Origin: Aurantiacibacter spongiae
Lineage (GTDB): Bacteria; Pseudomonadota; Alphaproteobacteria; Sphingomonadales; Sphingomonadaceae
Length of the DNA: 64,000 nucleotides
Assembly: GCF_003815535.1 (NCBI RefSeq)
Contig: NZ_RPFZ01000001.1
Span: forward strand, 124,001-188,000
Reading direction: 5' to 3'
In this document: positions 56,120-64,000 of the stretch, piece by piece
Layout: each line of letters opens with the position of its first letter
Position numbering within the stretch: the first letter of the stretch is position 1
Program-made: the position numbers and the translations under genes
The notes under the pieces: generated by a model
The model's database searches: none
Told to the model about the DNA's origin: nothing
Seen by the model: only the letters and a program-made list of their open reading frames with translations

Positions 56120-56379
56120 GTATTCAGCAGCGCGTCCAGCTTGCCCGCGCGCTCCAGGGCGGCAAGATCGTCCGATCCTCCGATTGCCTTATCATCGATG
56201 AAGATCTGGGGAACGGTCCTCGCACCGGGCTTGCGCTGCATCATTTCCTCGCGCTTCTCGCCGCCCATCGTGATGTCGTATTCGGTGTAATCGACCCCCT
56301 TCGAATCGAGCAATGCCTTCGCGCGGTGGCAAAAGCCGCAATACATCTTCGTATAGATTTCGACCTTGGGGTGGCTCAC
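56116..56379 (-). CDS. grxC: glutaredoxin 3
   Basis: An 87-residue dithiol glutaredoxin with active site C14-G-F-C17, the TVPQIFIDDKAIGG block (cis-proline and GSH-binding) and a family-typical C-terminal helix. GTG start at 56379 is preceded by GAGGAA. First of the three-gene grxC-nitrilase-DUF1178 run. Reduces disulfides using glutathione; gshB is also in the window. Confidence 0.92.
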   Translation of the reverse strand: MSHPKVEIYTKMYCGFCHRAKALLDSKGVDYTEYDITMGGEKREEMMQRKPGARTVPQIFIDDKAIGGSDDLAALERAGKLDALLNT

Positions 56380-56476
56380 TCTGGGTTCCTCGTCCGGCTT
56401 GCGGAAGATCTTGATCTGCCGCGCCTCGTTCCTATCTTTCCTTCGCGGGTGCCGGTTGCGGGCCCGCATGATGTTC

Positions 56477-56497
56477 AAATTGCTCAAAAGAGGATTT
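56477..56497 (+). promoter_or_regulatory. ROSE-like RNA thermometer hairpin of hsp20
   Basis: The sequence folds AAATTGCTC-AAAA-GAGGATTT with the Shine-Dalgarno GAGG in the right arm. The pairing is C-G, U-A, C-G, then G opposite G, U-A, U opposite U, A-U, which matches the internal loop of ROSE-type thermometers (UUGCU opposite AGGA) that open on heating. The hsp20 ATG is at 56505. Inferred by eye, not folded. Confidence 0.6.
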
Positions 56498-56504
56498 GTT
56501 TCAA

Positions 56505-56987
56505 ATGAACCGTTTTGATTTTTCCCCCTATCGCCGTTCCACCGTCGGGTTCGATCGTCTGTTCGACCTGCTGGAGAACAACGCCCGCGGACAGTCGGGC
56601 GACAATTACCCACCCTTCAACATCGAACGGCGCGACGAGGATGCCTATCTCATCACGATCGCGGTTGCCGGCTTCCGCGCCGAGGATCTCGACATCACCG
56701 CTCAGCAGAACCTGCTCGTCGTGCAGGGACGCAAGAGGGACGAGGAAGCCAATGGCGAGATGCTGCACGTCGGAATCGCGAATCGCGGGTTCGAGCGGCG
56801 CTTCGAACTGGCTGACTTCGTGCGCGTCGCCAATGCCGACCTCCACGACGGGTTGCTTGCCATAGATCTGGTGCGTGAGGTGCCGGAGGCGATGAAGCCG
56901 AAAAAGGTCGCTATCAACGGCAAGAAGCTCGAAGTGGTCGAAAACAGGCCCGATACCGACCAGGACGAGCGCGCCGACGCGGCATGA
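56505..56987 (+). CDS. small heat-shock protein Hsp20 (IbpA-type)
   Basis: A 160-residue alpha-crystallin-domain protein: N-terminal MNRFDFSPYRRSTVGFDRLFDLL, the crystallin domain (residues about 40-130: FNIERRDEDAYLITIAVAGFRAEDLDITAQQNLLVVQG, then FERRFELADFVRVANADLHDGLLAIDL), and a C-terminal tail with EAMKPKKVAI. Acts as an ATP-independent holdase. The ATG at 56505 follows the ROSE-like hairpin; the upstream ATG at 56496 lies in the hairpin arm and is less likely. Followed by a strong hairpin at 57021-57050. Confidence 0.93.
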   Translation: MNRFDFSPYRRSTVGFDRLFDLLENNARGQSGDNYPPFNIERRDEDAYLITIAVAGFRAEDLDITAQQNLLVVQGRKRDEEANGEMLHVGIANRGFERRFELADFVRVANADLHDGLLAIDLVREVPEAMKPKKVAINGKKLEVVENRPDTDQDERADAA

Positions 56988-57020
56988 TCCCGCGGCAACG
57001 CGCATTGCGGTAAACACGTT

Positions 57021-57050
57021 GGGGGCGAGGCTCGCAAGAGCCCCGCCCCC
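57021..57050 (+). terminator. hairpin after hsp20, probable terminator
   Basis: Perfectly matched long GC stem: GGGGGCG with a single bulge then GGCTC paired to GAGCC and CGCCCCC, GCAA loop. No T-run follows, so it may rely on Rho or serve as a bidirectional boundary. Confidence 0.45.
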
Positions 57051-57322
57051 TCGACGCATGTAGCGCCGACCGGCCCGTGGAATCGACTGTCCGGGTCGCA
57101 ATAGACAACCGGATTCACAGGCTAGCCCGCAACTGCCCGATGCAACGCCGCGAGGCGTAACCATGGCATCGAACGGTAATCCTCGTTTTCTGGACAATCC
57201 ACGCATACTGCGCGAAGTTAACATTTGTCGCTGTATGTCCGCTACAGCGCCGGACGGTGCGCCTGCAAGAAAATTCGGGCCGGGCTGGCCGAAACTCGCC
57301 TTTTGTTACGAATATCCCGTAC
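57051..57322. other. intergenic region between hsp20 and pyrG
   Basis: With the hairpin before it, the hsp20-pyrG gap (56988-57322) is about 335 bases. I see no coding frame with family likeness, no tRNA and no clear promoter. It is moderately less GC-rich near 57180-57240. The pyrG stop is at 57323 on the minus strand, so no promoter is expected for it here. Confidence 0.5.
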
Positions 57323-58960
57323 TCAGACGAGGCGGGATTGCCGCAGGGCCGCGGCTACGAAACCGGCGAAAAGCGGATGGGGTTCGAACGGGCGGCTCTT
57401 CAGTTCGGGGTGGAACTGCACGCCGACGAACCACGGATGGTCCGGCCGCTCGACGATCTCCGGCAATAGTCCATCGGGGCTCATTCCCGAAAAGAGCAGA
57501 CCGCCAGCTTCCAGGGCCTCGATATAGGCGGCGTTCACCTCGTAGCGGTGCCGGTGGCGTTCGGAGATGGTATCCTGCTCGCCGTAGAGGTTCCACACCC
57601 TGCTGCCTTCGGCCAGATTCGCCTCGTAGGCACCAAGCCGCATCGTCCCGCCCAGATCGCCGTCGGCGGAACGCTTCTGCAGCCCCTCCTCGCTCATCCA
57701 TTCGGTGATGATGCCGACCACGGGTTCGTCCGTGTCGCCGAATTCCGTCGACGACGCGGTCGCCACCCCTTGCGAGCGCGCGCCCTCGATGCAGGCCATC
57801 TGCATTCCGAGACATATCCCGAGGAACGGAACCTTGCGTTCGCGAGCGAATCGAACGGACGCAATCTTTCCCTCGCTGCCCCGGTCGCCGAAGCCGCCCG
57901 GCACGAGAATGGCGTGAAGCGGTTCGAGCTGCGCGGCGATGTCGGCATCCTCACCTTCGAACACTTCGGCATCGATCCAGCGAATGTGCACCTTGGCGCG
58001 GTTGGCCATGCCGCCATGAACGAGCGCTTCGTTGAGCGATTTGTAGGCATCGGGCAGGCCGACATACTTCCCGACCACACCGATGGTCACTTCGCCCTCG
58101 GGATGCTCGTAGCGATCGAGCACGTCGTCCCACCGGCTCATGTCCGGAAGATTGGACGTGCCCAGCATTCCGAAATGGCGCAGCACCTCGCTATCCAGTC
58201 CCTCGCGGTGGTATTGCTGCGGCACGGCGTAGATGCTGCTCGCGTCGAGAGCGGGAATGACCGCCTCGCGCCGGACATTGCAGAACAGCGCGATCTTGCG
58301 CCGCTCGCTTTCGGGCAGCGGGTGTTCGCAGCGGCACAAAAGGACGTTGGGCTGCACGCCAAGGCTCGTCAGTTCGCGCACCGAATGCTGCGTCGGCTTG
58401 GTCTTCAGTTCTCCCGCAGCGGAAATGTAGGGGACCAGCGTGACGTGGACGAGACAGGTGCGGTCCGGTTCGAGTTCGTTCCTGAGTTGCCGGATCGCCT
58501 CGATGAAGGGCAGGCTCTCGATATCGCCGACCGTGCCGCCGATCTCGCACAGGATGAAATCGTGGTCGCCCTGGTCGGCGAGCGCGAAATTCTTGATGGC
58601 GTCGGTAACGTGCGGAATGACCTGGACGGTCGCACCCAGATAATCGCCGCGCCGTTCTTTTGCGATGATGTCCTGATAGACCCGGCCCGAGGTGATGTTG
58701 TCGTTCTGATGGGCCGAAACGCCGGTGAAGCGCTCGTAATGGCCCAGATCGAGGTCAGTTTCCGCCCCGTCGTCCGTCACATAGACCTCGCCATGCTGAT
58801 ACGGACTCATGGTGCCGGGGTCGACGTTCAGATAGGGATCGAACTTGCGGATGCGGACCTTGTAGCCCCGCGCCTGCAACAGAGCGGCGAGCGATGCCGC
58901 CATGAGACCCTTGCCGAGCGAGGAAACCACGCCGCCGGTGATGAAAATATACCGCGCCAT
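57323..58960 (-). CDS. pyrG: CTP synthase
   Basis: A 545-residue enzyme converting UTP to CTP with ATP and glutamine. N-terminal synthase domain: [16 protein letters not shown] at residues 3-18, then [22 protein letters not shown]-terminal class I glutamine amidotransferase: [16 protein letters not shown] with nucleophile cysteine near residue 376, and the catalytic histidine/glutamate in [15 protein letters not shown] near 518. ATG at 58960; downstream of secG on the same strand. Confidence 0.96.
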   Translation of the reverse strand: MARYIFITGGVVSSLGKGLMAASLAALLQARGYKVRIRKFDPYLNVDPGTMSPYQHGEVYVTDDGAETDLDLGHYERFTGVSAHQNDNITSGRVYQDIIAKERRGDYLGATVQVIPHVTDAIKNFALADQGDHDFILCEIGGTVGDIESLPFIEAIRQLRNELEPDRTCLVHVTLVPYISAAGELKTKPTQHSVRELTSLGVQPNVLLCRCEHPLPESERRKIALFCNVRREAVIPALDASSIYAVPQQYHREGLDSEVLRHFGMLGTSNLPDMSRWDDVLDRYEHPEGEVTIGVVGKYVGLPDAYKSLNEALVHGGMANRAKVHIRWIDAEVFEGEDADIAAQLEPLHAILVPGGFGDRGSEGKIASVRFARERKVPFLGICLGMQMACIEGARSQGVATASSTEFGDTDEPVVGIITEWMSEEGLQKRSADGDLGGTMRLGAYEANLAEGSRVWNLYGEQDTISERHRHRYEVNAAYIEALEAGGLLFSGMSPDGLLPEIVERPDHPWFVGVQFHPELKSRPFEPHPLFAGFVAAALRQSRLV

Positions 58961-59075
58961 GGGAGTCGGGCCTTAAGGTGCATCGTTGATTCGGCGCAAG
59001 CGCTGTCGGCAGGTTTTCACCCCGCCCCGCCTCGCCGACCTGTGGAAAATCTCGCGTCGCGACGCGGGGGATCGC

Positions 59076-59483
59076 CTAGTCGGCGACGCCAGACAGCGGA
59101 TCCTCGGCGTTTTCCTGCGCTGCCTCCGCCGCCGGATCGACCGGCGGCTCGCCATCGAGACCCTGGTCCGCCGGGAACAGCGGATCGGACTGCCCGGCGG
59201 GTGCCGTGGTGGACCGGTCGAGCGTGTCATCGAATTCGCGCGTGCCCGTCACGTCGACCGCGAGCGCGGCGAGCACGATCGACAAGCCGACGAACAGGAC
59301 CGCCGACCACTTCGTCGCGCGGGTGAGGAAATCGGCCGCGCCTCGCGCGGACATCAACCCGCCGGGGCCACCACCGCCACCGATGCCAAGACCCCCGCCT
59401 TCGGATCGCTGCATCAGCACGAGAATGACGAGCGTGGCGGCGATGATCGCCTGGATCACGGTGAGGAACAGAAAAAGCGTCAT
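59076..59483 (-). CDS. secG: preprotein translocase subunit SecG
   Basis: A 135-residue SecG. Two membrane helices (about 3-22 and 58-76) flank the typical Gly-rich loop (GGLGIGGGGGPGGLMSARG) and RATKWSA. The long acidic/Pro C-terminal tail (residues about 90-135) is an alphaproteobacterial feature. It works with SecYE in the Sec channel. tpiA is 94 bases upstream on the same strand, the conserved tpiA-secG-pyrG order. Confidence 0.93.
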   Translation of the reverse strand: MTLFLFLTVIQAIIAATLVILVLMQRSEGGGLGIGGGGGPGGLMSARGAADFLTRATKWSAVLFVGLSIVLAALAVDVTGTREFDDTLDRSTTAPAGQSDPLFPADQGLDGEPPVDPAAEAAQENAEDPLSGVAD

Positions 59484-59577
59484 GGGTCTGGCGTAACGAT
59501 CTTTACCGATTGGGAATTACGAGGCGCGATGTAGTCGCGTGAGCGCATCATCACAAGGGCGCCGCACGAGGATAGTC

Positions 59578-60336
59578 TCAGTCCTTTTCCGCGTCCGCGG
59601 CGGCAACGATGATGCCCAGGAAACTTTCTGCTGTCAGGCTCGCTCCGCCGACCAGCGCGCCGCCGACTTCCTCGCTGCTCAACAGTTCCGCCGCGTTTTC
59701 GGGATTTACCGAACCGCCGTAGAGGATGCGGACGCTGCTTCCCGTCTCGCCGTGGATCGCCACAAGCTGTTCGCGGATGAAACCATGCATCGCCCCCACA
59801 TCGTCCGGGGTCGGGGTCTTGCCCGATCCTATCGCCCAGACCGGTTCGTAGGCGATGGTCAGTTTCTCGGCCACCCCTTCCCCGGTCGGAAGCGATCCGT
59901 GCAGCTGGGCCCGGACCACGTCCTCCGCCTGTCCTGCGTCGCGCTCGGACTGGGTTTCACCGACACAGACGATGGCGGTCATTCCGGCGTCGAGCACCGC
60001 TTGCGCCTTGCGCTTGACGAGCGCGTCGGTTTCACCGTGGTTGGTACGACGCTCCGAGTGACCGACGATCGTGAAACCCGCGCCTGCGTCCTTCGCCATC
60101 GCAGCGGAGATATCGCCGGTATGCGCGCCCCCGTCGGCGGGGTGGACGTCCTGCGCGCCCACGCCGATCAGTTCGGCTTCCTTGCGGGTCGCGTGAATCA
60201 GGGTGAACGGCGGAGCAAGGGCGACTTCTACCTTGAGCAGGCGTTCGGCGGCACGATCGATCGCGCGCGCTTCCGAGAGCATCGCGCGCGTTCCGTGCAT
60301 CTTCCAGTTACCGACGATGTAGGGTCGCGTAGACAT
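59578..60336 (-). CDS. tpiA: triosephosphate isomerase
   Basis: A 252-residue (beta/alpha)8 enzyme interconverting dihydroxyacetone phosphate and glyceraldehyde 3-phosphate. Catalytic residues: K12 in GNWKMHG, H93 in IVGHSERR and E164 in AYEPVWAIGSG. Phosphate loop ILYGGSV and GGASL are present. ATG at 60336. First gene of tpiA-secG-pyrG; divergent from ppiD over 266 bases. Confidence 0.96.
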   Translation of the reverse strand: MSTRPYIVGNWKMHGTRAMLSEARAIDRAAERLLKVEVALAPPFTLIHATRKEAELIGVGAQDVHPADGGAHTGDISAAMAKDAGAGFTIVGHSERRTNHGETDALVKRKAQAVLDAGMTAIVCVGETQSERDAGQAEDVVRAQLHGSLPTGEGVAEKLTIAYEPVWAIGSGKTPTPDDVGAMHGFIREQLVAIHGETGSSVRILYGGSVNPENAAELLSSEEVGGALVGGASLTAESFLGIIVAAADAEKD

Positions 60337-60602
60337 TGCGGTTCATCAATTCCCGAATTCGAGGACCAGCGGGCCCGGCGCGCGACAACGCGCTCGGCGG
60401 CGAGCCGGCGAAGCAAAAGTGATCAGCCCGCTAATCGGCAGCGCCGGTAATGTCAAAGCGGCTTTTCGTTTGTGCACCACGGCGATGAGAGCCTGTTGCG
60501 GCCCGGTCGCATGCGGGATAAAGCGCCACCCCAGTCAACCGGAGCGCGTGTCGCGCCTCCGTCACGAACGACCGCCCTGCCGCAGGAAACCCGCGTTTCG
60601 CC

Positions 60603-62531
60603 ATGATCACTTTCTTCCGCAAGTTCTTCCAGTCGAAGGTCGGCATTGCGCTGACGCTGGTGTTTCTCGCCATCATCGCGCTCGCTTTTGCCAGCATGGA
60701 CGTGGCCAATACCGGCATGTTCGGGGGCGTAGCCGGGGGAGACCGGGTAGCAGTGGTCGGCGATCGCCGCATCTCGACCTCCGACCTGACCGAAAACGTG
60801 AACAGCGCAGTCCGGCAGGCGCGCGGGCAAAATCCGCAGCTGACGACGGAACAGTTCGTCGAGGCGGGTGGCCTGCAGGACGTGCTCGATCAGATCATCA
60901 ATCGCGCGGCCATCGCCGAGTTCGCCAACCGGCTCGGCCTGCGCGCGGGAGATCGTCTGGTGGACAGCGAGATCATGGGCCTGCCCGCGTTCCAGGGCCC
61001 CGGGGGCAGTTTCAGCGAAGATGCGTTTCGCGGTGCGTTGCGTCAGCAGGGCTTGAGCGAAAGCACGGTGCGCGAGGATCTGCGCATGGGTCTCTACGCT
61101 CGCCAGCTCCTCATTCCGATGTCCTACGGCGCCACCATGCCAGACAGCATCGCGCGTCGGTACGCCGGCTTCATCAATGAAACGCGGGTGGGCCGCGCCG
61201 TGGCCCTTCCGGCTCTGCTGTTCGCTCCGGATGGAGAGCCGAGCGACGACCAGCTGACCGCTTATTACGACAACAACCGCGCCCGCTACCGTCGACCGGA
61301 ACGACGTACCATTCGCTACGCCAGCTTCGGTCCCGACGCGGTCGGCGATCTGCCGGCGATAACCGAGCAGCAGATCGCCAATCGCTACCGCCGAGACGCC
61401 GAGCTGTATGCCGCGCGCGAACAACGCAGCTTCACCCAACTCGTCGTTCCCACCCAGGCAGCCGCGCAGGCCGTCATCGACGAGGTCAGGGGCGGTGTTT
61501 CGCTGGAATCGTCGGCGCAGGCCAAGGGTCTCGCCACGGCCTCGATCGAGGATCAGGAGCGACAGGCCTACGCCTCGCAGGCTTCGCAGGCCGTTGCGCA
61601 GGCCGCGTTCGAGGCGGACGAGGGCGCGCTCGTCGGTCCGGTGCGCGGCAGCCTGGGCTGGTACGTGCTCCGGGTTGACGACGTGCAGCAAATCGCCGGA
61701 CGCTCGCTTGCTCAAGTGAGCGGAGAGATACGCGAGTCCCTGACGGCCGAGCAGCGCCGCGCGGCGCTGAACGATCTTACCGAACGATTGGAGGACGAAC
61801 TCGCCGACGGACGCAGCCTGTCCGAAGTCGCTCGCGAACTGGGCGTCGATATCGAGAACACGCGCCCGCTCACCGCGCAGGGTCAGGTCTACGGCACGAC
61901 CGAAAGCGCTCCAGACGAACTGGCGCGGGTAATCCCGTCGGCCTTCGAGATGAATGAAGGCGATCCGCAGCTCGCCGAGATCGTGCCGGGTCAGCGGTTC
62001 CTCGTGTTCGATGTGGGCGACATCACGCCAAGCGCGGTCGCACCGCTCGCTGAAATCCGCGACCTCGCCGTTGCACAATGGCGGCGCGACCGGGGAATGG
62101 CCGCGGCGGGAGAGGCCGCTGCCCGCATTCTTCAACGGATGAAGAACGGGCAGACGATGGCGCAAGCCGTCGCGGCGGAAGACGTGCGCATCCCCCCGCC
62201 CCAGAACCTTAGCCTCGATCGCGAGCAATTGGCGCAGCAGCAGGTTCTCACGCGCGCCGACATCCTGTTCTTCAACATGGCCGAAGGCAGCGCAAAGCGG
62301 GTCAAACTCGACCGGACGCCTGCATGGTTCGTGGTCGAACTGGACGAGATCCGGCCGGGTGAACCCGCCGATCAGCAGCAGCTGGCCGGCTTCGCGCAGC
62401 AGCTCTCCGGCGCTGCGGGCAACGAGTATATCCAGCAATTCGTCGCCGCCGCGCGCAACGGTCTCGATGTCGAGACCAACCAGGCCGCCATCGATGCCGT
62501 GCGCGCGCAGCTGACCAATCGCGGCCAGTAG
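60603..62531 (+). CDS. ppiD: PpiD-type peptidyl-prolyl isomerase (SurA N-terminal domain)
   Basis: A 642-residue membrane-anchored chaperone/isomerase. A short N-terminal cytoplasmic piece and one helix (residues about 13-33) are followed by a SurA-like domain (VAVVGDRRISTSDLTENVNSAVRQ...) and a long periplasmic region containing one or two parvulin-like segments (FTQLVVPTQAAAQAVIDEV, GALVGPVRGSLGWYVLRVD). It helps outer-membrane and secreted proteins leave SecYEG; catalytic activity of the parvulin part cannot be judged. Its stop lies one base before the proposed start of trpE. Confidence 0.9.
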   Translation: MITFFRKFFQSKVGIALTLVFLAIIALAFASMDVANTGMFGGVAGGDRVAVVGDRRISTSDLTENVNSAVRQARGQNPQLTTEQFVEAGGLQDVLDQIINRAAIAEFANRLGLRAGDRLVDSEIMGLPAFQGPGGSFSEDAFRGALRQQGLSESTVREDLRMGLYARQLLIPMSYGATMPDSIARRYAGFINETRVGRAVALPALLFAPDGEPSDDQLTAYYDNNRARYRRPERRTIRYASFGPDAVGDLPAITEQQIANRYRRDAELYAAREQRSFTQLVVPTQAAAQAVIDEVRGGVSLESSAQAKGLATASIEDQERQAYASQASQAVAQAAFEADEGALVGPVRGSLGWYVLRVDDVQQIAGRSLAQVSGEIRESLTAEQRRAALNDLTERLEDELADGRSLSEVARELGVDIENTRPLTAQGQVYGTTESAPDELARVIPSAFEMNEGDPQLAEIVPGQRFLVFDVGDITPSAVAPLAEIRDLAVAQWRRDRGMAAAGEAAARILQRMKNGQTMAQAVAAEDVRIPPPQNLSLDREQLAQQQVLTRADILFFNMAEGSAKRVKLDRTPAWFVVELDEIRPGEPADQQQLAGFAQQLSGAAGNEYIQQFVAAARNGLDVETNQAAIDAVRAQLTNRGQ

Positions 62532-62532
62532 G

Positions 62533-64000
62533 ATCGCGGCCCTGCCCGCTTCGCTCTCCAATGCCGAGGCGGCGCGCGACGCGCTCGCTGCAGATCGCAA
62601 TGCGCTGGTCTGGCGACAGGTGGTAGCGGATACCGAAACCCCCGTGGGCGCCGGGCTCAAGCTGATCGAGCCCGGACGCGGCGATTTTCTGCTCGAATCG
62701 GTGGAAGGGGGCGAGGTACGCGGGCGCTACAGCCTGCTCGGCCTCGATCCCGACCTGATCTTCCGGGGAACCGGAACGCGTGCGGAGATCAATCGCGACT
62801 GGCGGCGGGAACGAACGGCCTTTTCGGTATTGCCCGGCGACACCATGGCGCAACTGCGCGAGCTGGTGCGGGCATGCCGGATCGACATCCCGGACGAACT
62901 GCCCCCCGCCCTCGCCTGCCTGGTCGGATATTTCGGCTACGAGACCATCGGCCTCGTCGAGAAGCTACCCCGCGCCCCCGAAAGCGACCTGGCCGTGCCC
63001 GACATGCTGTTCGCCCGCCCCGCGCTGGTGCTGGTGTTCGACAACCTGACCGATGCCTTGTGGCTCGTCGCCCCGTTATACACCGATAGCGCGGGCGATC
63101 CGGACGCAGCTGTCGCGGGCGCGGGCGAACGGATCGACGAAGCGCTGCGGACTCTTGGCGGGCGCCTGCCCGAACCCCCGCGTATGTCCGCTCCGCAAGA
63201 TCCCCTGCTCGAACCGGTCATGGACGAAGCGGAATACGAACGCATGGTCCTTGCAGCCAAGGACTACATCGTGGCCGGAGACATCTTCCAGGTCGTGCTG
63301 GCCCAGAGATTTACCTGTCCGTTCCCACTGCCGCCGATGGCACTTTATCGCGCGTTACGAAGGGTAAACCCTTCTCCCTTCCTCTACTTTCTCGATCTGC
63401 CAGGGTTCGCCGTCGTGGGTTCGAGCCCCGAGATTCTCGTGCGCGTGCGCGATGGTGAGGTGACTATCCGCCCCATTGCCGGCACCCGCCCCCGCGGTCG
63501 CAACGATGCCGAAGATCGCCTGAACGAGGCGAACCTTCTGGCTGATCCCAAGGAATGCGCCGAGCATCTGATGCTGCTCGATCTGGGTCGCAACGATGTC
63601 GGACGGATGGCGAAGGCGGATAGCGTCCGCGTGACCGACAGCTTCACGATCGAACGCTACAGCCACGTCATGCACATCGTCAGCAACGTGGTCGGCGAAC
63701 TCGCGCCGGACCGCGACGCCCTCAATGCGTTGTTCGCGGGTTTTCCCGCCGGCACGGTGTCCGGCGCGCCGAAGATCCGCGCCTGCCAGATCATCGCCGA
63801 GCTGGAACCAGAAACGCGCGGTGCTTACGCCGGGGGCGTCGGCTACTTTGCACCCGACGGATCGGTCGACAGCTGCATCGTACTGCGCACCGCGGTGGTG
63901 AAGGACGGCTTGATGCACGTTCAGGCCGGGGCCGGGATCGTCGCCGATTCCGACCCGGCGAGCGAAGCCGCCGAATGCCGACACAAGGCGAGCGCGCTGA
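62533..64000 (+). CDS. trpE: anthranilate synthase component I, 3' end outside window
   Basis: About 489 codons are present. TrpE makes anthranilate from chorismate. Family marks: LLESVEGGEVRGRYSLLG, an N-terminal Trp-feedback segment (LLES), GTRPRGR, LLDLGRNDVGRM (Mg and chorismate site), FAGFPAGTVSGAPK, and GGVGYF. Family-like residues begin directly after the ppiD stop (AALPASLSNAEAARDAL), but no in-frame ATG, GTG or TTG exists before GTG at 62620. The likely start is the ATC at 62533 or CTG at 62542. The frame continues past base 64000. Confidence 0.9.
   Translation, partial: MAALPASLSNAEAARDALAADRNALVWRQVVADTETPVGAGLKLIEPGRGDFLLESVEGGEVRGRYSLLGLDPDLIFRGTGTRAEINRDWRRERTAFSVLPGDTMAQLRELVRACRIDIPDELPPALACLVGYFGYETIGLVEKLPRAPESDLAVPDMLFARPALVLVFDNLTDALWLVAPLYTDSAGDPDAAVAGAGERIDEALRTLGGRLPEPPRMSAPQDPLLEPVMDEAEYERMVLAAKDYIVAGDIFQVVLAQRFTCPFPLPPMALYRALRRVNPSPFLYFLDLPGFAVVGSSPEILVRVRDGEVTIRPIAGTRPRGRNDAEDRLNEANLLADPKECAEHLMLLDLGRNDVGRMAKADSVRVTDSFTIERYSHVMHIVSNVVGELAPDRDALNALFAGFPAGTVSGAPKIRACQIIAELEPETRGAYAGGVGYFAPDGSVDSCIVLRTAVVKDGLMHVQAGAGIVADSDPASEAAECRHKASAL

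Noticed and set aside
57163-57708. 181-codon plus-strand frame crossing the pyrG end
   Set aside because: Mostly antisense to pyrG, with no recognisable domain.

Overview
The window is a high-GC (roughly 60-66 %) bacterial chromosome segment packed with genes on both strands. Gene content and protein style point to an alphaproteobacterium of the order Sphingomonadales, most likely the Erythrobacteraceae. Indicators are alphaproteobacterial ParE and GyrA, folate-dependent TrmFO, an E1-beta pyruvate dehydrogenase with a fused lipoyl domain, UrcA, DUF2167, a squalene/phytoene-synthase-like assembly factor, several GumN/TraB proteins and a PEP-CTERM protein. This is inferred from protein families only; no rRNA is present. 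The sequence is mostly core chromosome, with no prophage, IS element, CRISPR array or plasmid function.

Layout. 0-12.8 kb: rph(partial)-rdgB-hemW-xerC; then dedA, gshB and yraN-rsmI on the minus strand, divergent from a LpoA-like lipoprotein; parE, a serine hydrolase, a small secreted protein, and a NamZ-like/DOMON-like pair. 12.8-25.3 kb: tyrS, a PilZ protein, an MFS exporter coupled to cysK, hisI, a structured intergenic region that may encode a small RNA, comF, a methyltransferase, ppdK and glyQ-glyS. 25.3-30.3 kb: three GumN/TraB-family proteins around a UrcA protein and a small-membrane-protein/XRE module. 30.4-43.8 kb: rplY, pth, a PEP-CTERM protein behind a sigma-54-type promoter, TPR proteins, ychF, DUF2167, gyrA, a YhhN protein, trmFO, an EF-hand protein and a squalene/phytoene-synthase-like protein. 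44.1-50.0 kb: a six-gene run of TadE/TadG-like Flp-pilus genes. 50.0-64.0 kb: pdhB, a SnoaL-like protein, pdhA, an FtsB-like protein, hppD, tRNA-Arg(CCT), DUF1178-nitrilase-grxC, hsp20 with a ROSE-like leader, pyrG, secG, tpiA, ppiD and the start of trpE.

How the genes work together. Many neighbours overlap by ATGA or GTGA, implying translational coupling: rph-rdgB, hemW-xerC, rsmI-yraN, glyQ-glyS, MFS-cysK, rplY-downstream gene, the Tad genes, and grxC-nitrilase-DUF1178. The central-carbon genes (ppdK, pdhA/pdhB, tpiA) lie on the minus strand. The envelope-related genes (LpoA-like, NamZ-like, GumN, TadE/G, PEP-CTERM, FtsB-like, PpiD, SecG) form the other main theme.

Most interesting points. 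(1) glyS carries two in-frame insertions: a palindromic repeat element translated as about 31 residues, and an AT-rich block of about 100 codons. (2) The PEP-CTERM gene has a near-perfect -24/-12 promoter. (3) One of the three GumN/TraB proteins carries a variable-looking Met/His repeat, as in copper-binding proteins. (4) The hisI-comF gap holds a chain of perfect hairpins ending in an intrinsic terminator. (5) hsp20 has a ROSE-type RNA thermometer hairpin. (6) hisI and trpE both lack a standard start codon where the family N-terminus begins.
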